This document shows, piece after piece, positions 10,783 through 21,320 of a stretch of DNA of 64,000 nucleotides. Position 1 is the stretch's first letter. Each line of letters begins with the position of its first letter. A program made the position numbers and the translations under genes. A model generated the notes under the pieces. The model had not been told where the DNA came from. It saw nothing but the letters and a program-made list of their open reading frames with translations, and searched no databases. Origin of the DNA: Bagarius yarrelli (taxonomy: Eukaryota; Chordata; Actinopteri; Siluriformes; Sisoridae). The stretch is from positions 2,588,611-2,652,610 of the forward strand of contig VCAZ01000032.1 of the NCBI GenBank assembly GCA_005784505.1, in the 5' to 3' direction.

Positions 10783-10912
10783 TGTATCACTGAAACTGAG
10801 ACTCAAACACTGTCCCAGCATGACAATGTCCCTGTGCACAAAGCACCTGATCTCCATGAAGACGTGCTGTATTCTGATTGGAGTGGAGGAACTCTGATTT
10901 TGACTCAACCTG
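10783..10912 (+). mobile_element. Tc1/mariner-like remnant, right arm of an inverted pair
   Basis: GAGACTCAAACACTGTCCC, GACAATGTCCCTGTGCACAA and TCCATGAAGACGTGCTGTA are the reverse complement of 10565-10665 with few changes. The two copies lie head to head. Confidence 0.8.
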
Positions 10913-11385
10913 TTAATTCCTTATTAAAGCTTTGTCATTTTGGAGGATTTGCAATTATTTTTTGTTGTTCCAGTAATTTTGGGACTTTTGGGTAGTATTT
11001 TGTTAATTTTCAAGGAATTATGAACTTTTTTGGTTTTTCCCCGTAAGGTGTCCTAATACATTTGTCTATACAATGTGTTTATGTGATGATATCAGTTGAC
11101 CGTTGTCGTATCAAGAACTTTTTGCCTACAGTAAAACCGTAGGTGTGTGTTTGATGATTTGGTAACGGAATGACTCAGCACCTTCTGGATTCTGGCTGTT
11201 AGAGGGTTAAAACTCTGTGCTGTATCCGGTGTTGCTGTGCGACGCAGAAAGAGGAATTGATCTCAGCGCGTTGTCTTCGGTTCATTCTAAACCCGAGTCT
11301 ACAGAACTGGACTAAAAGTCTTAACACTCAGCATGGGGAAGAAAGGTTGCTATAGCGACCGCTTCCTTTCATTTCGTCTGACCTT

Positions 11386-11387
<2 letters not shown>
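10913..11387. other. no gene seen
   Basis: About 475 bp. GTAAGGTGTCCTAATACATTTG at 11043-11064 may be a worn Tc1-type end. Otherwise unassigned. Confidence 0.4.
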
Positions 11388-11427
<40 letters not shown>

Positions 11428-11429
11428 TC
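11388..11429. repeat. (CT)n microsatellite
   Basis: About 20 uninterrupted TC units, ending in one CACTCTCT variant. Confidence 0.95.
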
Positions 11430-11529
11430 AAAAACGATGAGAATCAATGAAAAACATCAGCAGCGTCGTCACAGGCTAACACGCTTCATAATACATCCAG
11501 CCATCGGAGGAGAATCCGTTTAAGGAATG

Positions 11530-11534
11530 GAGAG

Positions 11535-11567
<33 letters not shown>
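11530..11567. repeat. (GA)n(GT)n microsatellite
   Basis: A short AG run passes into about 15 GT units. Confidence 0.95.
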
Positions 11568-11569
<2 letters not shown>

Positions 11570-11781
11570 AAAAGGCAGCATAACCAACATCATTATGTGT
11601 TCACGAAACACTTTTTTAAAAAATAAATAAATAAAATCATGCGCCATGTGCCAAAAAAATGTGGAATCGAAAGACTTTAAAGAAAAAAGAGCGATCATGT
11701 TTATTACAAGGAATTTTTGGGACACGGAGTTGCTGGTGGGCTTCATAAAACACTCCTGAAACAGCTGAGTGGCGTATATAT

Positions 11782-11819
11782 GCACACACACACACACACA
11801 GACACAGACACACACACAC
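11782..11819. repeat. (CA)n microsatellite
   Basis: CA units with GACA interruptions. Confidence 0.95.
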
Positions 11820-11945
11820 TTGTGATGCAAGTGACATAATTATTCTTTTGAAATCAATTCCAGTCTGTGCTCAATTATACCTATTTCACTCGCAAATTAG
11901 TGCTTGTTATATTTAATAGAAAGTCGAAGCATGTGTGTCGAGTTT

Positions 11946-11949
<4 letters not shown>

Positions 11950-11993
<44 letters not shown>

Positions 11994-12035
11994 GTCTATC
12001 TCTCTCTCTCTCTCTCTCTCTCTCGCTCTCTCTAT
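11950..12035. repeat. (CT)n microsatellite
   Basis: About 40 TC units in two blocks separated by CCCTGTCTA. Open frames across it are repeat artefacts. Confidence 0.95.
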
Positions 12036-12139
12036 CTATCTTCTTCTTTGTCTTTCCCCTTAATGTTGATATGTGTGCACACTTAAATTTGAAATGTTTG
12101 ACATTTCTCGCATCAAGTTACATTTCTCTCATTTTATTT

Positions 12140-12258
12140 TCCAACTGAGCGGTTAAGGCTTAAGGGCCTTGCTCAGGGGCCCAGCGTTGATGACTTGGCG
12201 GTGCTGGGAATTGATCGATCAACAGTCTAACACATTAACTATTGAGCTAAAACTTCCA
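12140..12258 (-). mobile_element. SINE family A, tail-less
   Basis: CCAACTGAGCGGTTAAGG, AAGGGCCTTGCTCAGGGGCCC, GGTGCTGGGAATTGATCG and CAGTCTAACACATTAACTATTG match the family in reverse. Confidence 0.85.
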
Positions 12259-12295
12259 CTTACTAATAGATCAAAGTCATCCATTAAAATCTGTG

Positions 12296-12335
12296 TGTCT
12301 CTCTCTCTCTCTCTCTTTCTCTCTGTCTCTCTCTA
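12296..12335. repeat. (CT)n microsatellite
   Basis: TC units with TTTC and TGTC interruptions. Confidence 0.9.
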
Positions 12336-12469
12336 TTTCCCAAAGCTCTTTATCTTCCTTCTGCTCTTTTATCGCTCATCCTCTTTTTCCAGGAAACTCA
12401 GTGACCCTTTAATCCTCATTAATGCGAAGAAAAAGGCAGAAACTTCACTTAGCTGAAGATTCTCATCAG

Positions 12470-12720
12470 TTTATGTCCAGTCTATGGTTGCACAGCCGGC
12501 GTTTTTTTTGTAAAGATTCCGGGTTCAATTTTTTTACGCTGAACAAACAAAACAAACAAACAAAACTAACTGTGATTGGACAAATGTCAGTCAGACAATC
12601 TGTCCGTCTAACAAACAATTACAGAAAGACTTTCAGAGAAGGTTCCTTGCTTTCGCTGGTCGTACAGTATTTTTGTTGAGAAGCCTAGAAGAAAATATAC
12701 AACCAAAGTGCACTGGGGCT
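12470..12720. repeat. weak dispersed repeat
   Basis: TCTATGGTTG, TTTTTTTGTAAAGATTCCGG and AATGTCAGTCAGACA match pieces of 9180-9310 in the same order. Family unknown. An (AACAA)n-like stretch lies at 12541-12566. Confidence 0.35.
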
Positions 12721-12869
12721 GCCATAAAGCCTGGAGGTGGCTGAGGCTGGGACTAAGACAGTGGTTTTGGACAGCTCTATAGTGTCCACATAGTCCTTGG
12801 TAACAGAATACTGGACTACACTCTACAGAGCATCACTGGCTTTCAGTGGAAAAGACATGAACAGCAGGT

Positions 12870-13000
12870 TAACATTTTACATTTGGTAGACCGTCTTATG
12901 GAGCTTGCTCCGGGGCCCAGCGGTGGCCACTTGGTGATGCTGGGAATTGACCCCATGATCAACAGTCCAACCACTGCATTATTGTGTCCCCTAGTTTATG
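12870..13000 (-). mobile_element. SINE family A
   Basis: TTTACATTTGGTAGACCGTC (tail), GGAGCTTGCTCCGGGGCCC (body), GATGCTGGGAATTGACCCC and CAGTCCAACCACTGC (head) occur in reverse order. The tail-to-body link is deleted. Confidence 0.85.
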
Positions 13001-13103
13001 TTAATGCCTCACCAAAGGGTCACAGTGTAAAGACTTCGCAGATGTTTGCGAGTTATAATATATACACGCCCAAGCTTCGGCAGCTGAATATTAACAATAA
13101 CCA

Positions 13104-13122
13104 GTGTGTGTGTGTGTGTGTG
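13104..13122. repeat. (TG)n microsatellite
   Basis: Nine TG units. Confidence 0.9.
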
Positions 13123-13868
13123 AAATAATGAAGGGACTTGTGTGATAATCATTAGCAGCAGGAAGAGCGCTGAGTCTTGCCCTGTATGTTAAAATGACCT
13201 CATAGACATCCACAGGAAGCGGTTAATAGTTTTCTCTGCTGCTGTAACATAAACCTGATGTACAGCCTATGAGTACTTTCCTTTCCAGTATAAGGAGGGA
13301 CAAAAAAACAAAAAAACACTTCCTGTCAATCAAACGCCATCTTCGTGTGTGTTTAAGTGCTGTTGTGTCTGAAGTTTTCGAGGTGAACGAGTGCGTTTTC
13401 TCAGTGTCATAGTGTGCATCCTACTCTGTTTGTCTTTTCCTGTCTGACAGCATCTGCTTCGCGGGCCAGATTCTGACCACAGATCAGAGATAATGACAGA
13501 CTGTGGATGCCAAAATCTTCCACACGCAAGACGGTACAATTCATCATCAAGTTGTGCTGCCTGAAGAATGCAAAATATAGTGTGTCCCAAAGAGCGATGG
13601 GGTAAAATGATGATTGGTGAGCGCACCAATAAAAGTAAAGTCCTGTCAAACCACATGGAGAAGAAATACAGCTGTATAGATTTATGTTTATATTTCTGGC
13701 AAATGGCAGATGCTTCAATCCAGGCCGCTGTTTATTAATCAAATTGTTTCTCCAACTAAGCAGTTGTAAAGATCTTGGAATGGAATGTTCACACCTTTTA
13801 TAAGTAAAAGTGGGCAGTAATTTTGGGTGAGAAGGTCTGGAGTGCATCAGATGTACTAGTAATGTCAA
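13123..13868. other. no gene supported; longest non-repetitive open frame
   Basis: About 745 bp. The minus strand holds a 194-codon open frame at 13407-13991, the longest one here not made of tandem repeats. Its start lies inside a transposon end (13870-14059), it is rich in Leu, Ser and His, and I recognise no domain. I treat it as chance. 13690-13770 may hold a very worn SINE A. Confidence 0.4.
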
Positions 13869-13869
13869 G

Positions 13870-14059
13870 TTCACACTGCAGGATTGTAGCCCTGTTTTTT
13901 TACTCGGCGTCAGATTTTGACGAAAAGTGCCCAAAAGTGCCCAAAACTGGGGGCAAATCAATGCTCGTTCATGCAAAAGACAATTGCGCAATGTGTATCA
14001 AAGCCACAACCTGAGACAATCGCTGATCCTGTAGGCAATTCAAAATCCTGCAGTGTGAA
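13870..14059. mobile_element. short MITE with perfect 16-bp terminal repeats, family H
   Basis: TTCACACTGCAGGATT starts the element, and its exact reverse complement AATCCTGCAGTGTGAA ends it, in 190 bp. A 10-bp duplication GTGCCCAAAA is inside. Larger relatives with CACACTG(T/C)AGGAT ends lie at 36613 and 42495. There is no clear TSD, so the superfamily (PIF/Harbinger or hAT) is open. Confidence 0.8.
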
Positions 14060-14495
14060 ATGAGTTCTAACTATAAAACTACATCGGCGATGACTTACAG
14101 CCAATAAGAGAGAAAGATACCAGGCAGCAGGAAGTTCTGAGAGGAGTTATAGACCACAATATCATCAATACAACGTTCCTTCTCTGTCTATTTGGACCCA
14201 AAACATAGAGGAAATTAGAACACAGTCTATTTTAATGACGGACGTCCTGCGGGCTACCATTGTAATACCATTTCCAGCCCAGTTCATTCGCAACAAAGCA
14301 ACACCAAGACAGACTGAAACACAGGGGTATAAATACCAGGGTTAAGGATAGGAGACTTAGGTCACGAGACACACTTGAATAATGAATGTCTCTTTGTTGC
14401 CCTCTGGTGGCCTGGCAAGGCAATGCACCTGGCAAGCCAGACAAGAGTCTTCACACCAAGATAGTCGCTGCAGTGTGGAAACAACTTTGAAAACC
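14060..14495. other. no gene seen
   Basis: About 435 bp of mixed sequence between two DNA-transposon remnants. Nothing recognised. Confidence 0.4.
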
Positions 14496-14499
14496 TTGA

Positions 14500-14690
14500 C
14501 ATTAGGGTCAGGGTTCTGTGCAAGACACTCAAATTCTTTGGCTCCAATCAGAACACAGCATGTCTTCATGGATTTCAGGGGCTTTGTGAACAAACGCATT
14601 GTCTTGCTGGAACAGGGTTTGGGACTTTTCGTTCCAGTGAAGGAACAAAGGACATTCTAGGCAACTGACTTTGCGGAAAAGACACACTAA
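14500..14690 (-). mobile_element. Tc1/mariner-like remnant
   Basis: TCCAATCAGAACACAGCATG, TCTTCATGGATTTCAGG and CGCATTGTCTTGCTGGAACA match the family on the minus strand. The distal part is missing. Confidence 0.8.
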
Positions 14691-14699
14691 TGTAGGGAT

Positions 14700-15258
14700 T
14701 ATAGCTGATACGTGAACTAAAACATACCTAAGGCTTGGAGGTGGTTGATCATCTATACGTCAAATTAATGTATAAGTCATTAGTTATTAAAATTAAATAT
14801 ATTTTTATTAAGATACGAATAACACAACCTACCGTTAAAATTAATGTTCTGGAAAAAAAGAGTTGATAGAAAGAAAAAAAAAATCAGTATCCAGTGTTTA
14901 AAACATCCACACAAAAAAAGTTGCTTTATTTTTTATTATTGTGTTTTTGACCTCCTAATGGACTTTCCATGAAATAGAAAAAAAGAAATGTTATTCATGT
15001 GATTTTACTTTAACGATAAATAAATTTAAAAAAGACACCCCATGCGCTGTGGCAGAACGGATTCACTGAGCGCTTTCAGAGCTGTGGGTGGTGTCACTAT
15101 CTGCCCTCTCAGCTGTTTTAGAGTCAGATCAGCAGGGGATGTTGCCTGAAAATGCTACACCACCATTATATCATCTAGTCACGGTTAAGGAACCTCAGAA
15201 AATATTATATTTTTCCCCAAAAACGGAATACTTAATTCGTATTCAATGATTATTAATT
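14700..15258. other. no gene seen
   Basis: About 560 bp, AT-rich, with several A-runs. Nothing recognised. Confidence 0.45.
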
Positions 15259-15365
15259 AAAACGTGTGGTGGGTTCGATTCTGGCTGGGGTCCTTTCGGG
15301 TCCTGTCTCTCTTTCTATCTCCCCCATTTCATCCCTCTCTTTTATTAATAAAAACATGAAAAAGG
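15259..15365 (+). mobile_element. SINE family D, partial
   Basis: GGGTTCGATTCTGGCTGGGG (tRNA-like B-box), TCCTTTCGGGTCC and CCCCCATTTCATCCCTCTC, then ATTAATAAAAACA-like tail. Family D copies here share GGTTCGATTCTGGCT, a C/T-rich middle and TTTCATCTCT...CAATAAA. Confidence 0.7.
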
Positions 15366-15382
15366 GGGAATAGCGAAGTAAG

Positions 15383-15505
15383 TATAGACGATGGACGAGT
15401 AGATGGATGGCTGGCCGGATGGATGGATGGATGGATGGTTGGCTGGATGAATGGATGGGAGGATGAATGGATAGATAGATGGGTAGATGAGTGGATGGGT
15501 GGATT
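15383..15505. repeat. (TGGA)n tract, degenerate
   Basis: GGATGGATGGATGGATGG with many AGA and GCTGG variants over about 120 bp. Confidence 0.9.
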
Positions 15506-16610
15506 CTTTAGAATTTTGAAATTTTCATTGGTAGCATAAAAACCCACCTTGTCAAAAGCAGTTCTGTTCCCAGTGTAAATAAATGTTATAAATGGTAATA
15601 AGCTTTCCTTCCCCCACCCCTTTGTACTCTGGGGTGTTTCCACTGATCCAAAACCATTTAAAATCATTTTTAAATGACTTATTTATAATTAACAGACACC
15701 GTTATAAACCATCTACTAAGGTAAGATTAATGTAATGTTACCATCTTATTTTTACCGACAACATACACAGTTTGTAATAAGACACTCACCTTATTGCACT
15801 GTTTATTATAAACCAGACCAGGTTCCACACCCAACCAGCGATTTTTATTATTATTATAGAGCGGTCGTGTACACACACTTCCAACACACATTTTCAGTTC
15901 AAACAACATGTAAAAGTGCAAGCCGCATCCGATTGGCCCTTTAAAATCACTAAGAATGTCAAATCTGATGTGATTCTGAAGAAACTACTTATTCAGGGAT
16001 CTGAACATATTGTTTTTATAAAATTTAAGAAATAAACCAAAGAAATTAACGGAGTTTCCTTGCGCATACTTGTACTTCCCATTTCCGATATCAGATAAAA
16101 GCGTTTTTTTGTTATTCTGAGGACGAAAACTTCCTTTGTTACCTGTGGTGACTAAACCCTCTGTACTGAAACGGTGTATAAATTGTGAGTCTTTCTTTCA
16201 GAGGGCAGTTCCAACCTGCTCCACTTTAGTTTCCACTGTGAATCTGACACCGCGGACAGACAGTGACCTCCTCCTCTCCTGCGGTCTGAGGCTGATTTCA
16301 TTCTCACGCTTTGCTGTCCCAGAATCGAATCCTTGTGATCACAGGGTTTACTTAGAATTAGAATGTTGAATTAATATTTTAACTATGTTAATTACTATTT
16401 CTGACTAAACGAATACTTTAATTTTTATCTATTAGTAGTACCTTAATCTCGCTCGCACGTTTTCTTTCATACGATAAAAATATATTTTATTTTCCAGCCA
16501 AAATATATTTGAAATATACAGCATGGTGTGATTCTCAATAAAATATTTCTTAAAATTAAAATAAATCTTCATGTCTAACACATTTCACAACTGCGACTAT
16601 ATATTTATCT
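15506..16610. other. no gene seen
   Basis: About 1.1 kb. An ATT repeat lies at 15845-15858. The GC-richer 16190-16340 part has no recognisable exon structure. The 16380-16610 end is AT-rich. Confidence 0.45.
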
Positions 16611-16611
16611 T

Positions 16612-16675
16612 ATTTTTATCCAACTGAGGAGTTGAAGGTTAGGGGCCTTGTTTAGGGGCCTAAAGATTGTCTTAA
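16612..16675 (-). mobile_element. SINE family A fragment
   Basis: TCCAACTGAGGAGTTGAAGG and TTAGGGGCCTTGTTTAGGGG match the family A body in reverse. Confidence 0.7.
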
Positions 16676-16799
16676 ACTGTTAGTTGGATGATAGCCTAGT
16701 GGGCAGCATGTCTTCATATGGGGCACCATCGGCACTTTGGGTGTCCTGGGTTGTAGTTTTTTTTTTTATATACTTTCAAAAATGACCAGAACATTTTAA

Positions 16800-16945
16800 A
16801 GGGAAGTGGTAGCACGGTGGTTAAGGTATTGGACTGCTACCTGGAAGATTGGGGTTCGATTCACACTGCTGGGCCCCTAAGCAAGGCCCTTAACCCCCCA
16901 ACTGCTTAGTTGTATAAAAGAGATGAATGCTATACATTTTAAAAA
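16800..16945 (+). mobile_element. SINE family A
   Basis: AGTGGTAGCACGGTGGTTAAGG (A box), GGGGTTCGATTC (B box), GGGCCCCTAAGCAAGGCCC and GTTGTATAAAAGAGATGAATG in order. The distal tail is lost. Confidence 0.9.
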
Positions 16946-17640
16946 AATACGTATGTCAATATACAGTATTTCAGGATATATTTTTTTATTTTGGTGTTTT
17001 TTTTGCATATGTCGAAATATATTTGAGGTCTTTTTTTAATCGTATGGTGTGTCGAGTGTTGGGTAAACCTGGCGAAGTGTAGCTTTCTTTTCTTTTTACG
17101 TAAGCTTGTAAACAAATTTTGTTTTAGAGATAATAAAATTGAGGTCATGCCATCGTTTATTAGTGAGAATTAAAAAACCAAAAAAAAACCCAACAGAACT
17201 ATAAAGTAGGAACCGTTTCCCGCTCCCGGAAGAGATTTTCAATTTGCTCAGTTCATCCAGGATGTGACTGTTGTGTAGCTTCATGTATAATAAACGAAAG
17301 CTGGTTTATACCGCCTGCCAGGCACATTCAATTTTCCCCAAACGGTCAGATCCATGTCACAATGTTTATAGATAATAGATGAGTTACGCCTGGGAGATGA
17401 GTAGAGTAAAAAAAAGGTATATTGAGTCAAAGTAAATTGTGTGTATGTGTGTGTATTATTTCGGCTTATTAAACAACACGCAGCCGAATAACACAGAGCC
17501 AATTTTGTACTTTTTTTGCATTTTCAATATTTTTAAGTTGTAAAATGTCACTAAACTTAGTAATTTATTTGATTTCATAACATTTTTTATTGATAATTAC
17601 ACTTTTACACACGTAAACGAAGCACCTATTTTAAAGACTC
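16946..17640. other. no gene seen
   Basis: About 700 bp, AT-rich, with homopolymer runs. Nothing recognised. Confidence 0.45.
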
Positions 17641-17650
17641 CGCTCTTAAA

Positions 17651-17701
17651 CAGGAAGTGTTTCTAACCAGGAAGTGTTTATAAACAGGAAGTGTTTTATG
17701 T
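17651..17701. repeat. three 17-bp tandem units with CAGGAAGTG
   Basis: CAGGAAGTGTTT recurs at 17651, 17668 and 17685, exactly 17 bp apart. CAGGAAGT resembles an ETS-family binding core (GGAA). The bases between units vary while the core is identical. Confidence 0.8.
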
Positions 17702-17975
17702 AGTGTCTGTCGAATTAATTTTCTAAATAAGTGGCTATAAAAAATATGTTGATAGAAATAAAATTATAATATTATATAGTTATGATTTATATAACTAAAT
17801 AAAATGAGTCCAATAATCCTATAGCATCATTCTGCTTCCTTAGATAATGATTCAAACACCTTCCGACCAATCAGATACAAGAATTTAATAGCTCATTGGT
17901 AGAAGAATCTTGTAATTTCTGGCTTGTAAGTGCTTTACTAAGAAATGCCTGTGTTCTAACACACTCACAATTGTT

Positions 17976-18052
17976 TTCACACACATATCCACGCACACAC
18001 GCACGCACACAAACGCACACACACACACAACACACACACACACACAGACATA
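17976..18052. repeat. (CA)n microsatellite, interrupted
   Basis: ACAC runs with CGCA and ACAAC interruptions. A second (CA)9 tract lies at 18122-18140. Confidence 0.9.
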
Positions 18053-18140
18053 CACTATTTTAAGTGAAGCTTGCAATGTGACAGGGTAAAACAGTACAAT
18101 AGACTTGGAGATGGAAAATAGCACACACACACACACACAC

Positions 18141-18648
18141 AGGCAGGAAAAATACTTAGTCTTGAATCTTTATCTTCCCTTTTAGGGTTAGTATAATCAG
18201 CCATGTGTCAGCAGCAAAATGCTGTTTAGAGTTCAAAACAAACGTAAAGCTTTTTTTGCACACCCTCATTAAGGGATTTTTTTAATATGGACGCCACTGA
18301 AAAATGTCCAAATGACTAAACTGTCTCACGGAGGTGAAGAGCGAAGCAGAGAGACAATTACTCAGTGAGGATTTCGACAGGTCAGCATTTCACTTAAATA
18401 TATTCTCCTACATTGTAAATATCAGAGCCTGCCAAGATGTGTATATTATACATGGGTTGCCAGTTCTGGGTACGTTTCTTAAGCGTTTTTGCACGTTTCC
18501 AGACAAGCAGACTAAAATTACAGTAAATCTGACTAACATACTCATCACTCTGATCATACTCCTAAACACTTTACACGGAAATGAGAATAAATCAGAGCCT
18601 TTCTTTCTGCAGAAATACAACACTGGATATTCAATAAAGCAGACAACA
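18141..18648. other. no gene seen
   Basis: About 500 bp of mixed DNA leading into a long GA tract. The open frame that enters the tract has no recognisable domain. Confidence 0.45.
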
Positions 18649-18650
18649 AA

Positions 18651-18740
<90 letters not shown>

Positions 18741-18826
18741 AGCGAGAGAGAGAGAGAGAGAGAAAGAAAAGGAAGAGAAAGCGAGAGAGGGGGGACAGAG
18801 AGAGAGAGGGAGAGACCCCCCCCCCC

Positions 18827-18869
<43 letters not shown>

Positions 18870-18992
18870 AGAGATAGAAAGAGAGGGAGAGGCAGACATA
18901 GAGGGAGAGATAGCAAGAGAGAGAGAGAGCAAGAAAGAGAAAGAGAGACATAGAGAGAGACAGAGAGCAAGAGAGAGGGTGACAAAAAAGAA
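18649..18992. repeat. (GA)n purine tract, about 340 bp
   Basis: About 40 perfect GA units (18652-18733) pass into interrupted GA/GAAA/GGGA sequence with one run of 11 C at 18816-18826. Long frames on both strands (Arg-Glu or Leu-Ser repeats) are artefacts of this tract. Confidence 0.95.
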
Positions 18993-19495
18993 AGACAAAT
19001 GATATTTCAAACAATAATTTAAAAAAAGTATTATTATAATTATTATTTTCTGTTCACACAGATGTATAAATCTATTTTGCCATTTTTTTTTTTTGCTTTA
19101 AACTGAAGAAGAATTTTAAAGGCCCAGGACTCACAAAGTTTTGTTAATTCCTGAAAGCCTATCAGGCAGATGCTCACCCTGCCTCACCCGCTGATAGCAA
19201 AAGCCTTTAGTGTTCAGACTAAACACTTACCTACACAAAAAGAGAGAGAGACAGAGAGAGAGAGACAAGGAAAGAGAGACAGTTATTAATTACCACATGA
19301 CACTACGCCATTTTTTTAGCTATTTCTACATAATCCTTATTTTCTAGTTATTATTCTTAATTCCTCTTTAAACGCACTTACATTATGACGTATCGCTATC
19401 TTTATTTATATATTAACCAAATTTCCTTTAAAACTCTTTCAACCCCTTCAGCCTCATGTATCTTTATGACTAAATGTCTAGAATAAATGAATGAA
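18993..19495. other. no gene; short GA repeat
   Basis: A GAGAGACA tract lies at 19241-19280. The rest is AT-rich and unassigned. Confidence 0.45.
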
Positions 19496-19497
19496 AA

Positions 19498-19735
19498 AAC
19501 ATGGGCAGCACAGCAAGAAGGTCCTGGGTTCGTATTCCCTGCAGGGGTATTTCTGTGTGGAGTTTGCATGTTCTCCCCGTGCTTGCGTGGGTTTACTCCG
19601 GGTTCTCCGGTTTCCTCCCACAGTCTAAAACATGCCTGTCTTTTGCTCTTTCAGAGACGGTTGGGATAGACTCCAGCAGATCCCTGTGACCCCGAATTAC
19701 AGAAAAAGTTGGTATAAAAGATGAATGAATGAATA
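19498..19735 (+). mobile_element. SINE family C (DANA/mermaid type)
   Basis: CAGCAAGAAGGTCCTGGGTTCG, TTTCTGTGTGGAGTTTGCATG, TTCTCCCCGTGCTTGCGTGG and TTTCCTCCCACAGTC in order are the hallmark of zebrafish DANA/mermaid-like SINEs. The 3' part reads GACTCCAGCAGATCCCTGTG and ACCCCGAATTA and ends in a (TGAA)n tail. An internal deletion removes the AATTGCCCATAGGAGTGAG part. Confidence 0.92.
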
Positions 19736-20090
19736 AAAAACAGAAACCCACAGCACAAAAAAACCCAGAAACCCCAACCTAAAACGACGACATTTATTAG
19801 CTGCTTTAATGCAAATTAGCTGACAGGTACAATTAAATAAGCGGCAAGCGGTGTCCTGAGAGAGGAGTTTCTGCTCCTCGGAGATCTTTACCTCAGAATC
19901 CCCGATCAATAATTAAAAAGGAAGAAATGCTCTTTATAGTCACTGACAGGAACACCCCCAAGCTAAGCCTTTCACCTGTTACCCTGACCGACTGAAATAT
20001 ATGGGTCAGGATGGGGTCTCTATGGGTAATAACTACACAAAAAAAATGAAAATTAGTTTCACCGTCATAATCATTAAACAACATATGGGG
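19736..20090. other. no gene seen
   Basis: About 355 bp of mixed DNA. Nothing recognised. Confidence 0.45.
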
Positions 20091-20185
20091 AAAAGTATTG
20101 GGTCACCATACCACTACATCCATCTCTAATATTTATACCTTCTATAATAACTTCCACACTTCTCTTCACTGGATTATATCACATT
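20091..20185 (-). mobile_element. Tc1/mariner-like end fragment
   Basis: GGGGAAAAGTATTGGGTCACC (terminus-like) and CTATAATAACTTCCACACTTC then TCACTGGATTATATCACAT match copies at 47605 and 53950. A SINE C begins at its inner edge. Confidence 0.65.
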
Positions 20186-20440
20186 CACTGTTGCCTCACA
20201 GCAAGGAGCAAGGTTCGATTCCTGGCCAGGGGTGGAGTTTGCATGTTCTCCCGGTTTACTCCGGGTCCTCCATTTTCCTCCCACAGTCCAAAAACATGTA
20301 TGTTAGTTTGATTGGTGATTCTAAATTGCCCATAGGAGTGAGTAAGTGTGTATGTGTGGCCCTGTGATGGGATGGGCTCCAGCAGATCCCCGTGACCCCG
20401 AATTAGGGAATAAGCGGGTATAGAAAATGAATGAATGAGT
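20186..20440 (+). mobile_element. SINE family C
   Basis: ACTGTTGCCTCACAGCAAGG, GGAGTTTGCATGTTCTCCCG, CCTCCCACAGTCCAAAAACA, AAATTGCCCATAGGAGTGAG and CCCCGTGACCCCGAATTAGG are present, followed by (GAAT)n. The stretch between TTCTCCC and GTTTACTCC is shortened. Confidence 0.92.
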
Positions 20441-20984
20441 GAGACATTAATACATTAATAAACATTAATGCAAGGGACAAAAAAAAGTGCAACCAGCATG
20501 AGTCTGGGTTTTACTACAGGAACAAACTACCCATCTCTGTCACGTCACATGGCAGATCAGTGCTCCTGGCTCGCAGGTGAAACGTGTAGACGGGATTATT
20601 CAGACAGCTTGTCAAACAAATTACAGAAACCGCAGCCGGAAGCCTTGCATGCTGACTCACGTCTATAAGCCACGACTTTAAATAAATAGACTAAAGTCAG
20701 CTGATGCAGATGATAGTGTAAATATAACAGCGTCAAGTCTGACGTCCGTAAAGCTGGGAGTCGCTGTAGCTGTACACGCTAAGTGCTGACGCTGATATAT
20801 AATCAGGCATCTGGTTAAATTAGCTGGAAGGTTATTTTTTTCCCCATTTAAAATACATTAAGTTGGATTTTAATTTAAATTTAATTATCCGGAATGAACA
20901 GCCTGATAAATGAGATAGAGAAAGCGCTTTTTCCATTATTAGGTCTCTTATAGGAGGCCATCATATTATTATAAGCACGGGCGG
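20441..20984. other. no gene seen
   Basis: About 540 bp of mixed DNA. Nothing recognised. Confidence 0.45.
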
Positions 20985-21320
20985 GTTTGTGTTTATCACT
21001 GTTGCCTCACAGCAAGAAGGTCCCGGGTTCGATTGCCAGGCAGGGGTATTTCTGTGTAGAGTTTGCATGTTCTCCCTGTACTTGCATGTGTTTACTCCGG
21101 GTTCTCCGGTTTCCTCCTACAGTCCAAAAACATGTATGTTAGGTATATTCTTGATTCTAAATTTTCCATAGGAGTGAGTATGAGTGTAAGTGTGGCCCTG
21201 TGAGGGACTGGTGACCTGTCCAGGGTGTTCCCCTCCTGCCCTTTCGCCCTTTTAGAGAGGGCTGGGATAGACTCCAGCACATCCCTGTGACCCCGAATTA
21301 GGGAATAGAAGTGAGTAATT
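20985..21320 (+). mobile_element. SINE family C, longest copy
   Basis: Head CACTGTTGCCTCACAGCAAG with GGTTCGATTGCC, core AGAGTTTGCATGTTCTCCC, CCACAG-type CTCCTACAGTCCAAAAACA, CCATAGGAGTGAGTATGAGTG, GGCCCTGTGAGGGACTGGTG, CCTGTCCAGGGTGTTCCCC and GTGACCCCGAATTAGGG. It is the most complete of the copies here. Confidence 0.93.

Noticed and set aside
13407..13991. 194-codon open frame on the minus strand
   Set aside because: Starts inside a MITE, has no recognisable domain and odd composition. A transcript would be needed to reconsider it.
16130..16370. GC-richer 77-codon frame as an exon
   Set aside because: No domain, no matching splice sites in phase and no neighbouring exon.
18334..19014. Long open frames of 127-222 codons on both strands
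   Set aside because: They run through the GA/CT tract and consist of Arg-Glu or Leu-Ser repeats. Both strands are open at once, as expected for a dinucleotide repeat.
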